The translations under genes were made by a program, and so were the position numbers. 64,000 nucleotides of DNA from Chrysomallon squamiferum (Eukaryota > Mollusca > Gastropoda > Neomphalida > Peltospiridae), in NCBI GenBank assembly GCA_012295275.1, contig CM022678.1:222767-286766 (forward strand), read 5' to 3'. Positions 35,852-49,454 of the stretch are shown piece by piece. The notes beneath the pieces were generated by a model. That model was not told the DNA's origin and made no database searches. It saw only the letters and a program-made list of their open reading frames with translations. Numbering within the stretch: the stretch's first letter is position 1; each line of letters begins with the position of its first letter.

Positions 35852-38281
35852 GTAATTAATGACAACGAAGTTTTTATCAACAGCATTGTGATCACTGCTT
35901 TCATATCCATTTTTATATAAAAAACTCATATTAATATTAGCCTTTTATTATTTAAAAAAATATTTTAATAATTTATTTTTGTAAAAAAAATTAAAAACTA
36001 CAGTATACAAAGCTACAGTATCACTATGAGTATTACTTAAATAACATAATTTAGTACAGTTGACAAAACTAAGAATATAACTTAGTAAAACTATTCACAT
36101 GTTATGTTATTTTGATAAGTAAAAATATAACTTTGTAAAAATATTCAGAAGTTATATTTATGTATTATTTTTACAACATAATTTAGTGCATTGACAAAAC
36201 AAAGAATTATAACTTAGTAAAACTAATGAGAAATTATAATTTTATTGCTTATGCAGCTTATTTCACTAATAAGACAGACAAGACTAAGATTGATTGGGAT
36301 TGATTCTAATGTTATTTATATGAATCCACGCATGAATCTGAATCCTGAACTGTGAAGTGACCCATGTGTGATTGTTCTACATGTTTTAAACATTATTATT
36401 TACAAATTGTTATATCTCAACTGAAAAATGTTTTTTCAAGAAATAATATGCGCGAAGTTTGAAAATCAAAGATGAAAGTGTGTCCGCACTTTCAATAAGA
36501 CAAAGTTGTTTATCACTTATTTAACTGAATTCTGATGACAAAATTTCAATATTTCAATATACTGTTTAGTTTTGATAGAAAATTATAAACAGTTAAAAAT
36601 AATTTTTTGTATTTGTAATAATAGAATATTTCATTGTTTTGTTTTATGTTATTTAATGTTTCAATATATTGTTTTCTTTACTAATGATAAATTCTAAACT
36701 GACAATAGTATTGTTTACATTTGGAACAATACACTTGTTTCAATATATTGTTTATTCTCTCTTCGGAATTACTAAATTGAAAGTTTTAAAATTTATATTG
36801 ATAATGAATTAGCAATTTAAAGTCTTTGTGGCCTTTTTGTTTCACAGTAAAGCAAAACACACACTGGTTACTGTTTGATTATTTCATCATGACCATTATA
36901 ATTATTCTTGTTTTTCTGTTATACATTTTAAAACTGTAAAGTAATGTATATTTCATACAGACAAAACATTTTTTAAATCATACATTGTTATATTTAATAA
37001 TACTTTTAACAAATAATAGATTGTATTAATATTGTATGCTGTCCTTGCAGATACAAACATTTAAAAACAAAAATAAGCTTGTGAGATATAAATTTAAAAA
37101 ATAATACAACTTGTACGACAAACAGTAAATATTATATCTTGCTGTGCAAATGTTCATTTAGGAGTAGAAGATAATTTAATTTGCAAGTTGAAAACTGAAA
37201 CTTTTCTGTTTTCTCTACATGTTTTATATATAACAGAAAACACATCAGGTTGTTATTACTACTTTTCGGTCAGACACTTCAATCTGAACAACATGCACAC
37301 ATCACCCATTCTGACTAAAAAGCAAACAAGTCCACATTTTGAGATATGAAGATGTGTGGCATCCACATGAAATATCACTTACTTAACATAATTTCAGTGA
37401 CAGATGAAAAATCAGCCTGTCACTAAGAATAAAATTATATTTATATTTTTTAACATAATTTAGTAGAATCCACAAAACGAAGAATATAACTTGGTCAAAG
37501 TGTTCACATGTTATGTTATATTGATAAGTTAAGAATAAAATTATATTTATATTTTTATAACATAATTTAGTACAGTTGACAAAACTTAGAATATAACTTA
37601 GTAAAACTGTTCACATGTTATATTTATATTTGTATTGTTTATATAAAATAATTTAGTACAATCCACAAAACTAAGTGTATAGCTAAGTTAGAATATAACT
37701 TGGTAAAACTGTTCACATGTTATATTTATATTTGTATTGTTTATATGACAAAGTAAGAGGACAGACAAAACAAAGAGTGGAATTGATTCTAGTAGTATTA
37801 TTTATATGATGTTGTGCATAAATCTGAACCGAGAACTATGTGAACTCATTCAGCTGTGATTGTTTTGAAGATTATTATTTAAAATTATGTTACCAGAGAT
37901 GCTTTTTCAAGAAATAATATGCATGAATGAAAATCAAACATGAAAGTGTGTACACAAAGTAAATAAGATAAAATTGACACTTATTTAACTTAATTTTACC
38001 TGTGTTATTGCTGTTAAGTGTTTAAAATTTGTTTTCATCTTTTCTTCATGTATGCAGGCTGATCAACATGTGTGTTTTATGTATGAAAAATACATTAAAT
38101 GGAAAGCTATGTCACCAAATCTAAAATAATGTCAATGCAGTAATTTTCACAGACTTTATTTAGATCTCACAGATTTAGTCATTTCCAGTGATTTTAGAGA
38201 AATGTTCTGTTGATAGCTTTCGTGTATATTTGTAATGTTTAGGTAAACTTGGAATAGCACTAGTAAATATGTGTGTTTCAG

Positions 38282-38403
38282 GTTGACTATGTCGCTTCGA
38301 CAAAGCAGCAGAACAGCTGAGAAACAGAGCAACCCAGAGCCAGAACCTGGCCCAGTCGCCCATCACCACCTCAGAACAAGGAAAAAAACAAATCCAAAAC
38401 AAG
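38282..38403 (+). pseudogene. Start exon copy S4, one-base deletion
   Basis: ATG at 38289 opens MSLRQSSRTAEKQSNPEPEP, but an A is missing in cagtcgcccat (others have cagtcagcccat). The rest then reads in a shifted frame (HHHLRTRKKTNPKQ) and leaves phase 1. That phase does not fit the exon at 54951 in the main frame. Confidence 0.7.
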
Positions 38404-40752
38404 GTAATTAATGACAACGAAGTTTTTATCAACAGCATTGTGATCACTGCTTTCATATCCATTTTATATAAAAAAAACTCATATTAATATTAGCCTTTTA
38501 TTATTTAAAAAAATATTTTAATAATTTATTTATGTAAAAAAATTAAAAACTACAGTATACAAAGCTACAGTATCACTATGAGTATTACTTATATAACATA
38601 ATTTAGTACAGTTGACAAAACTAAGAATATAACTTAGTAAAACTATTCACATGTTATGTTATTTTGATAAGTAAAAATATAACTAGGTAAAAATATTCAG
38701 AAGTTATATTTATGTATTATTTTTATAACATAATTTAGTGCATTGACAAAACAAAGAATTATAACTTAGTAAAACTAATGAGAAATTATAATTTTATTGC
38801 TTATGCAGCTTATTTCACTAATAAGACAGACAAGACTAAGATTGATTGGGATTGATTCTAATGTTATTTCTTTGAATCCACGCATGAATCTGAATCCTGA
38901 ACTGTGAAGTGACCCATGTGTGATTGTTCTACATGTTTTAAACATTATTATTTACAAATTGTTATATCTCAACTGAAAAATGTTTTTTCAAGAAATAATA
39001 TGCGCGAAGTTTGAAAATCAAAGATGAAAGTGTGTCCGCACTTTCAATAAGACAAAGTTGTTTATCACTTATTTAACTGAATTCTGATGACAAAATTTCA
39101 ATATTTCAATATACTGTTTAGTTTTGATAGAAAATTATAAACAGTTAAAAATAGTTTTTGTATTTGTAATAATAGAATTTTTCAATATATTATTTATGTT
39201 ATTAATGATAAACTCTAAACTGACAATAGTATTGTTTACATTTGGAACAATACACTTGTTTCAATATATTGTTTATTCTCTCTTCGGAATTACTAAATTG
39301 AAAGTTTTAAAATTTATATTGATAATGAATTAGCAATTTAAAGTCTTTGTGGCCTTTTGTTTGACAGTAAAGCAAAACACACACTGGTTACTGTTTGATT
39401 ATTTCATCATGACCATTATAATTATTCTTGTTTTTCTGTTATACATTTTAAAACTGTAAAGTAATGTATATTTCATACAGACAAAACATTTTTTAAATCA
39501 TACATTGTTATATTTAATAATACTTTTAACAAATAATAGATTGTATTAATATTGTATGCTGTCCTTGCAGATACAAACATTTAAAAACAAAAATAAGCTT
39601 GTGAGATATAAATTTAAAAAATAATACAACTTGTACGACAAACATTAAATATATTTTGCTGTGCAAATGTTCATTTAGGAGTAGAAGATAATTTAATTTG
39701 CAAGTTGAAAACTGAAACTTTTCTGTTTTCTCTACATGTTTTATATATAACAGAAAACACATCAGGTTGTTATTACTACTTTTCGGTCAGACATTTCAAT
39801 CTGAACAACATGCACACATCACCCATTCTGACTAAAGCAAACAAGTCCACATTTTGAGATATGAATATGTGTGGCATCCACATGAAATATGGTCAGAGAC
39901 AGATTATAAATCAGCCTGTCACTTACTTAACATAATTTAGTAGAATCCACAAAACCAAGAATACAACTTGGTCAAAGTGTTCACATGTTATGTTATATTG
40001 ATAAGTAAGAATAAAATTATATTTATATTTTTATAACATAATTTAGTACAGTTGACAAAACTGAGAATATAACTTAGTAAAACTGTTCAAAATACATTTA
40101 TATTTGTTTTGTTTATATTAACTAATTTAGTACAATCCACAAAACTAAGTGTATAGCTAAGTTAGAATATAACTTGATAAAACCGTTCACATGTTATATT
40201 TATATTTGTATTGTTTATATGACAAAGTAAGAGGACAGACAAAACAAAGAGTGGAATTGATTCTAGTATTATTTATATGATGTTGTGCATAAATCTGAAC
40301 CGAGAACTATGTGAACTCATTCAGCTGTGATTGTTTTGAAGATTATTATTTAAAATTATGTTACCAGAGATGCTTTTTCAAGAAATAATATGCATGAATG
40401 AAAATCAAACATGAAAGTGTGTACACAAAGTAAATAAGATAAAATTGACACTTATTTAACTTAATTTTACCTGTGTTATTGCTGTTAAGTGTTTAAAATT
40501 TGTTTTCATCTTTTCTTCATGTATGCAGGCCGATCAACATGTGTGTTTTATGTATGAAAAATACATTAAATGGAAAGCTATGTCACCAAATCTAAAATAA
40601 TGTCAATGCAGTAATTTTCACAGACTTTATTTAGATCTCACAGATTTAGTCATTTCCAGTGATTTTAGAGAAATGTTCTGTTGATAGCTTTCGTGTATAT
40701 TTGTAATGTTTAGGTAAACTTGGAATAGCACTAGTAAATATGTGTGTTTCAG

Positions 40753-40874
40753 GTTGACTATGTCGCTTCGACAAAGCAGCAGAACAGCTGAGAAACAGAG
40801 CAACCCAGAGCCAGAACCTGGCCCAGTCGCCCATCACCACCTCAGAACAAGGAAAAAAACAAATCCAAAACAAG
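40753..40874 (+). pseudogene. Start exon copy S5, one-base deletion
   Basis: Same state as S4: ATG at 40760, same missing A, same shifted tail and phase 1 at the donor. Splice sites are intact. Confidence 0.7.
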
Positions 40875-43228
40875 GTAATTAATGACAACGAAGTTTTTAT
40901 CAACAGCATTGTGATCACTGCTTTCATATCCATTTTTATATAAAAAAAACTCATATTAATATTAGCCTTTTTTTATTTAAAAAAATATTTTATTAATTTA
41001 TTTATGTAAAAAAATTAAAAACTACAGTATACAAAGCTACAGTATCACTATGAGTATTACTTATATAACATAATTTAGTACAGTTGACAAAACTAAGAAT
41101 ATAACTTAGTAAAACTATTCACATGTTATGTTATTTTGATAAGTAAAAATATAACTAGGTAAAAATATTCAGAAGTTATATTTATGTATTATTTTTATAA
41201 CATAATTTAGTGCATTGACAAAACAAAGAATTATAACTTAGTAAAACTAATGAGAAATTATAATTTTATTGCTTATGCAGCTTATTTCACTAATAAGACA
41301 GACAAGACTAAGATTGATTGGGATTGATTCTAATGTTATTTATATGAATCCACGCATGAATCTGAATCCTGAACTGTGAAGTGACCCATGTGTGATTGTT
41401 CTACATGTTTTAAACATTATTATTTACAAATTGTTATATCTCAACTGAAAAATGTTAGCTCAAGAAATAATATGCATGAAGTTTGAAAATCAAAGATGAA
41501 AGTGTGTCCGCACTTTCAATAAGACAAAGTTGTTTATCACTTATTTAACTGAATTCTGATGACAAAATTTCAATATTTCAATATACTGTTTAGTTTTGAT
41601 AGAAAATTATAAACAGTTAAAAATAGTTTTTGTATTTGTAATAATAGAATATTTCAATGTATTGTTTATGTTATTAATGATAAATTCTAAACTGACAATA
41701 GTATTGTTTACATTTGGAACAATACACTTGTTTCAATATATTGTTTATTCTCTCTTCGGAATTACTAAATTGAAAGTTTTAAAATTTATATTGATAATGA
41801 ATTAGCAATTTAAAGTCTTTGTGGCCTTTTTGTTTGACAGTAAAGCAAAACACACACTGGTTACTGTTTGATTATTTCATCATGACCATTATAATTATTC
41901 TTGTTTTTCTGTTATACATTTTAAAACTCTAAAGTAATGTATATTTCATACAGACAAAACATTTTTTAAATCATACATTGTTATATTTAATAATACTTTT
42001 AACAAATAATAGATTGTATTAATATTGTATGCTGTCCTTGCAGATACAAACATTTAAAAACAAAAATAAGCTTGTGAGATATAAATTTAAAAAATAATAC
42101 AACTTGTACGACAAACATTAAATATATTTTGCTGTGCAAATGTTCATTTAGGAGTAGAAGATAATTTAATTTGCAAGTTGAAAACTGAAACTTTTCTGTT
42201 TTCTCTACATGTTTTATATATAACAGAAAACACATCAGGTTGTTATTACTACTTTTCGGTCAGACATTTCAATCTGAACAACATGCACACATCACCCATT
42301 CTGACTAAAGCAAACAAGTCCACATTTTGAGATATGAATATGTGTGGCATCCACATGAAATATGGTCAGAGACAGATTATAAATCAGCCTGTCACTTACT
42401 TAACATAATTTAGTAGAATCCACAAAACCAAGAATACAACTTGGTCAAAGTGTTCACATGTTATGTTATATTGATAAGTAAGAATAAAATTATATTTATA
42501 TTTTTATAACATAATTTAGTACAGTTGACAAAACTTAGAATATAACTTAGTAAAACTGTTCATATTACATTTATATTTGTTTTGTTTATATTAACTAATT
42601 TAGTACAATCCACAAAACTAAGTGTATAGCTAAGTTAGAATATAACTTGATAAAACCGTTCACATGTTATATTTATATTTGTATTGTTTATATGACAAAG
42701 TAAGAGGACAGACAAAACAAAGAGTGGAATTGATTCTAGTATTATTTATATGATGTTGTGCATAAATCTGAACCGAGAACTATGTGAACTCATTCAGCTG
42801 TGATTGTTTTGAAGATTATTATTTAAAATTATGTTACCAGAGATGCTTTTTCAAGAAATAATATGCATGAATGAAAATCAAACATGAAAGTGTGTACACA
42901 AAGTAAATAAGATAAAATTGACACTTATTTAACTTAATTTTACCTGTGTTATTGCTGTTAAGTGTTTAAAATTTGTTTTCATCTTTTCTTCATGTATGCA
43001 GGCTGATCAACATGTGTGTTTTATGTATGAAAAAATACATTAAATGGAAAGCTATGTCACCAAATCTAAAATAATGTCAATGCAGTAATTTTCACAGACT
43101 TTATTTAGATCTCACAGATTTAGTCATTTCCAGTGATTTTAGAGAAATGTTCTGTTGATAGCTTTCGTGTATATTTGTAATGTTTAGGTAAACTTGGAAT
43201 AGCACTAGTAAAAATATGTGTGTTTCAG

Positions 43229-43349
43229 GTTGACTATGTCCTTCGACAAAGCAGCAGAACAGCTGAGAAACAGAGCAACCCAGAGCCAGAACCTGGCCCA
43301 GTCGCCCATCACCACCTCAGAACAAGGAAAAAAACAAATCCAAAACAAG
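43229..43349 (+). pseudogene. Start exon copy S6, two one-base deletions
   Basis: ATG at 43236 is followed by TCC TTC GAC (a G is missing relative to TCG CTT CGA), and the S4/S5 deletion is also present. The open frame becomes MSFDKAAEQLRNRATQSQNL, then AQSPITTSEQGKKQIQNK, and leaves phase 0. It stays open but is out of phase with the exon at 54951. Confidence 0.65.
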
Positions 43350-44819
43350 GTAATTAATGACAACGAAGTTTTTATCAACAGCATTGTGATCACTGCTTTC
43401 ATATCCATTTTTATATAAAAAAAACTCATATTAATATTAGCCTTTTTTTATTTAAAAAAATATTTTATTAATTTATTTATGTAAAAAAATTAAAAACTAC
43501 AGTATACAAAGCTACAGTATCACTATGAGTATTACTTATATAACATAATTTAGTACAGTTGACAAAACTAAGAATATAACTTAGTAAAACTATTCACATG
43601 TTATGTTATTTTGATAAGTAAAAATATAACTAGGTAAAAATATTCAGAAGTTATATTTATGTATTATTTTTATAACATAATTTAGTGCATTGACAAAACA
43701 AAGAATTATAACTTAGTAAAACTAATGAGAAATTATAATTTTATTGCTTATGCAGCTTATTTCACTAATAAGACAGACAAGACTAAGATTGATTGGGATT
43801 GATTCTAATGTTATTTATATGAATCCACGCATGAATCTGAATCCTGAACTGTGAAGTGACCCATGTGTGATTGTTCTACATGTTTTAAACATTATTATTT
43901 ACAAATTGTTATATCTCAACTGAAAAATGTTTTTTCAAGAAATAATATGCGCGAAGTTTGAAAATCAAAGATGAAAGTGTGTCCGCACTTTCAATAAGAC
44001 AAAGTTGTTTATCACTTATTTAACTGAATTCTGATGACAAAATTTCAATATTTCAATATACTGTTTAGTTTTGATAGAAAATTATAAACAGTTAAAAATA
44101 GTTTTTGTATTTGTAATAATAGAATATTTCAATGTATTGTTTATGTTATTAATGATAAATTCTAAACTGACAATAGTATTGTTTACATTTGGAACAATAC
44201 ACTTGTTTCAATATATTGTTTATTCTCTCTTCGGAATTACTAAATTGAAAGTTTTAAAATTTATATTGATAATGAATTAGCAATTTAAAGTCTTTGTGGC
44301 CTTTTTGTTTCACAGTAAAGCAAAACACACACTGGTTACTGTTTGATTATTTCATCATGACCATTATAATTATTCTTGTTTTTCTGTTATACATTTTAAA
44401 ACTCTAAAGTAATGTATATTTCATACAGACAAAACATTTTTTAAATCATACATTGTTATATTTAATAATACTTTTAACAAATAATAGATTGTATTAATAT
44501 TGTATGCTGTCCTTGCAGATACAAACATTTAAAAACAAAAATAAGCTTGTGAGATATAAATTTAAAAAATAATACAACTTGTACGACAAACATTAAATAT
44601 ATTTTGCTGTGCAAATGTTCATTTAGGAGTAGAAGATAATTTAATTTGCAAGTTGAAAACTGAAACTTTTCTGTTTTCTCTACATGTTTTATATATAACA
44701 GAAAACACATCAGGTTGTTATTACTACTTTTCGGTCAGACACTTCAATCTGAACAACATGCACACATCACCCATTCTGACTAAAGCAAACAAGTCCACAT
44801 TCTGAGATATGAAGATGTG

Positions 44820-45970
44820 TTATTTTTATAACATAATTTAGTGCATTGACAAAACAAAGAATTATAACTTAGTAAAAGTAATGAGAAATTATAATTTTAT
44901 TGCTTATGCAGCTTATTTCACTAATAAGACAGACAAGACTAAGATTGATTGGGATTGATTCTAATGTTATTTATATGAATCCACGCATGAATCTGAATCC
45001 TGAACTGTGAAGTGACCCATGTGTGATTGTTCTACATGTTTTAAACATTATTATTTACAAATTGTTATATCTCAACTGAAAAATGTTTTTCAAGAAATAA
45101 TATGCATGAAGTTTGAAAATCAAAGATGAAAGTGTGTCCGCACTTTCAATAAGACAAAGTTGTTTATCACTTATTTAACTGAATTCTGATGACAAAATTT
45201 CAATATTTCAATATACTGTTTAGTTTTGATAGAAAATTATAAACAGTTAAAAATAATTTTTGTATTTGTAATAATAGAATATTTCAATGTATTGTTTATG
45301 TTATTGATGATAAATTCTAAACTGACAATAGTATTGTTTACATTTGGAACAATACACTTGTTTCAATATATTGTTTATTCTCTCTTCGGAATTACTAAAT
45401 TGAAAGTTTTAAAATTTATATTGATAATGAATTAGCAATTTAAAGTCTTTGTGGCCTTTTTGTTTCACAGTAAAGCAAAACACACACTGGTTACTGTTTG
45501 ATTATTTCATCATGACCATTATAATTATTCTTGTTTTTCTGTTATACATTTTAAAACTGTAAAGTAATGTATATTTCATACAGACAAAACATTTTTTAAA
45601 TCATACATTGTTATATTTAATAATACTTTTAACAAATAATTGATTGTATTAATATTGTATGCTGTCCTTGCAGATACAAACATTTAAAAACAAAAATAAG
45701 CTTGTGAGATATAAATTTAAAAAATAATACAACTTGTACGACAAACAGTAAATATATTTTGCTGTGCAAATGTTCATTTAGGAGTAGAAGATAATTTAAT
45801 TTGCAAGTTGAAAACTGAAACTTTTCTGTTTTCTCTACATGTTTTATATATAACAGAAAACACATCAGGTTGTTATTACTACTTTTCAGTCAGACACTTC
45901 AATCTGAACAACATGCACACATCACCCATTCTGACTAAAGCAAACAAGTCCACATTCTGAGATATGAATA
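44820..45970 (+). repeat. Truncated 1155-bp array unit lacking the start exon
   Basis: At 44820 the sequence jumps from the gaagatgtgt segment that precedes ggcatccacatg in other units to tatttttataacataattta, deleting about 1.32 kb including the exon. The remaining half-unit then continues into the next full unit. The junction shows a few bases of microhomology (atgt). Confidence 0.85.
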
Positions 45971-46855
45971 TGTGTGGCATCCACATGAAATATGGTCAGA
46001 GACAGATTATAAATCAGCCTGTCACTTACTTAACATAATTTAGTAGAATCCACAAAACCAAGAATACAACTTGGTCAAAGTGTTCACATGTTATGTTATA
46101 TTGATAAGTAAGAATAAAATTATATTGATATTTTTATAACATAATTTAGTACAGTTGACAAAACTGAGAATATAACTTAGTAAAACTGTTCATATTACAT
46201 TTATATTTGTTTTGTTTATATAAACTAATTTAGTACAATCCACAAAACTAAGTGTATAGCTAAGTTAGAATATAACTTGATAAAACTGTTCACATGTTAT
46301 ATTTATATTTGTATTGTTTATATGACAAAGTAAGAGGACAGACAAAACAAAGAGTGGAATTGATTCTAATATTATTTATATGATGTTGTGCATAAATCTG
46401 AACCGAGAACTATGTGAACTCATTCAGCTGTGATTGTTTTGAAGATTATTATTTAAAATTATGTTACCAGAGATGCTTTTTCAAGAAATAATATGCATGA
46501 ATGAAAATCAAACATGAAAGTGTGTACTCAAAGTAAATAAGATAAAATTGACACTTATTTAACTTAATTTTACCTGTGTTATTGCTGTTAAGTGTTTTAA
46601 ATTTGTTTTCATCTTTTCTTCATGTATGCAGGCTGATCAACATGTGTGTTTTATGTATGAAAAATACATTAAATGGAAAGCTATGTCACCAAATCTAAAA
46701 TAATGTCAATGCAGTAATTTTCACAGACTTTATTTAGATCTCACAGATTTAGTCATTTCCAGTGATTTTAGAGAAATGTTCTGTTGATAGCTTTCGTGTA
46801 TATTTGTAATGTTTAGGTAAACTTGGAATAGCACTAGTAAATATGTGTGTTTCAG

Positions 46856-46978
46856 GTTGACTATGTCGCTTCGACAAAGCAGCAGAACAGCTGAGAAACA
46901 CAGCAACCCAGAGCCAGAACCTGGCCCAGTCAGCCCATCACCACCTCAGAACAAGGAAAAAAACAAATCCAAAACAAG
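46856..46978 (+). CDS. Start exon copy S7, intact
   Basis: Acceptor tgtgtgtttcag and donor gtaattaatg bound 123 nt. ATG at 46863 opens the same peptide as S1 (MSLRQSSRTAEKHSNPEPEP and on to NKEKNKSKT plus AG, phase 2). It is in phase with the exon at 54951. It lies next to the truncated unit and, with S1, is the only copy keeping the canonical start, frame and donor. Confidence 0.65.
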
Positions 46979-49330
46979 GTAATTAATGACAACGAAGTTT
47001 TTATCAACAGCATTGTGATCACTGCTTTCATATCCATTTTTATATAAAAAACTCATAGTAATATTAGCCTTTTATTATTTAAAAAAATATTTTAATAATT
47101 TATTTTTGTAAAAAAAATTAAAAACTACAGTATACAAAGCTACAGTATCACTATGAGTATTACTTATATAGCATAATTTAGTACAGTTGACAAAACTAAG
47201 AATATAACTTAGTAAAACTATTCACATGTTATGTTATTTTGATAAGTAAAAATATAACTAGGTAAAAATATTCAGAAGTTATATTTATGTATTATTTTTA
47301 TAACATAATTTAGTGCATTGACAAAACAAAGAATTATAACTTAGTAAAAGTAATGAGAAATTATAATTTTATTGCTTATGCAGCTTATTTCACTAATAAG
47401 ACAGACAAGACTAAGATTGATTGGGATTGATTCTAATGTTATTTATATGAATCCACGCATGAATCTGAATCCTGAACTGTGAAGTGACCCATGTGTGATT
47501 GTTCTACATGTTTTAAACATTATTATTTACAAATTGTTATATCTCAACTGAAAAATGTTTTTTCAAGAAATAATATGCTTGAAGTTTGAAAATCAAAGAT
47601 GAAAGTGTGTCCGCACTTTCAATAAGACAAAGTTGTTTATCACTTATTTAACTGAATTCTGATGACAAAATTTCAATATTTCAATATACTGTTTAGTTTT
47701 GATAGAAAATTATAAACAGTTAAAAATAATTTTTGTATTTGTAATAATAGAATATTTCAATGTATTGTTTATGTTATTGATGATAAATTCTAAACTGACA
47801 ATAGTATTGTTTACATTTGGAACAATACACTTGTTTCAATATATTGTTTATTCTCTCTTCGGAATTACTAAATTGAAAGTTTTAAAATTTATATTGATAA
47901 TGAATTAGCAATTTAAAGTCTTTGTGGCCTTTTTGTTTCACAGTAAAGCAAAACACACACTGGTTACTGTTTGATTATTTCATCATGACCATTATAATTA
48001 TTCTTGTTTTTCTGTTATACATTTTAAAACTGTAAAGTAATGTATATTTCATACAGACAAAACATTTTTTAAATCATACATTGTTATATTTAATAATACT
48101 TTTAACAAATAATTGATTGTATTAATATTGTATGCTGTCCTTGCAGATACAAACATTTAAAAACAAAAATAAGCTTGTGAGATATAAATTTAAAAAATAA
48201 TACAACTTGTACGACAAACAGTAAATATATTTTGCTGTGCAAATGTTCATTTAGGAGTAGAAGATAATTTAATTTGCAAGTTGAAAACTGAAACTTTTCT
48301 GTTTTCTCTACATGTTTTATATATAACAGAAAACACATCAGGTTGTTATTACTACTACTTTTCAGTCAGACACTTCAATCTGAACAACATGCACACATCA
48401 CCCATTCTGACTAAAGCAAACAAGTCCACATTCTGAGATATGAATATGTGTGGCATCCACATGAAATATGGTCAGAGACAGATTATAAATCAGCCTGTCA
48501 CTTACTTAACATAATTTAGTAGAATCCACAAAACCAAGAATACAACTTGGTCAAAGTGTTCACATGTTATGTTATATTGATAAGTAAGAATAAAATTATA
48601 TTGATATTTTTTATAACATAATTTAGTACAGTTGACAAAACTGAGAATATAACTTAGTAAAACTGTTCATATTACATTTATATTTGTTTTGTTTATATAA
48701 AATAATTTAGTACAATCCACAAAACTAAGTGTATAGCTAAGTTAGAATATAACTTGATAAAACTGTTCACATGTTATATTTATATTTGTATTGTTTATAT
48801 GACAAAGTAAGAGGACAGACAAAACAAAGAGTGGAATTGATTCTAATATTATATATGATGTTGTGCATAAATCTGAACCGAGAACTATGTGAACTCATTC
48901 AGCTGTGATTGTTTTGAAGATTATTATTTAAAATTATGTTACCAGAGATGCTTTTTCAAGAAATAATATGCATGAATGAAAATCAAACATGAAAGTGTGT
49001 ACTCAAAGTAAATAAGATAAAATTGACACTTATTTAACTTAATTTTACCTGTGTTATTGCTGTTAAGTGTTTTAAATTTGTTTTCATCTTTTCTTCATGT
49101 ATGCAGGCTGATCAACATGTGTGTTTTATGTATGAAAAATACATTAAATGGAAAGCTATGTCACCAAATCTAAAATAATGTCAATGCAGTAATTTTCACA
49201 GACTTTATTTAGATCTCACAGATTTAGTCATTTCCAGTGATTTTAGAGAAATGTTCTGTTGATAGCTTTCGTGTATATTTGTAATGTTTAGGTAAACTTG
49301 GAATAGCACTAGTAAATATGTGTGTTTCAG

Positions 49331-49454
49331 GTTGACTATGTCGCTTCGACAAAGCAGCAGAACAGCTGAGAAACGGATCAACCCAGAGCCAGAACCTGGC
49401 CCAGTCAGCCCATCACCACCTCAGAACAAAAAACAAAAACAAATCCAAAACAAG
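49331..49454 (+). pseudogene. Start exon copy S8, one-base insertion near its end
   Basis: ATG at 49338 opens MSLRQSSRTAEKRINPEPEP, then GPVSPSPPQNKKQKQIQNK. The final A-rich part is one base longer than in S1/S7, so the donor is reached in phase 0. It would not join the 54951 exon in the main frame. Confidence 0.6.

Noticed and set aside
38175-43429. Minus-strand open frames of 74-102 codons across the start exons (CFFPCSEVVMGDWARFWLW...)
   Set aside because: They lie antisense to the plus-strand start exon, whose splice sites and phase explain the conservation. They appear only in copies S4-S6.
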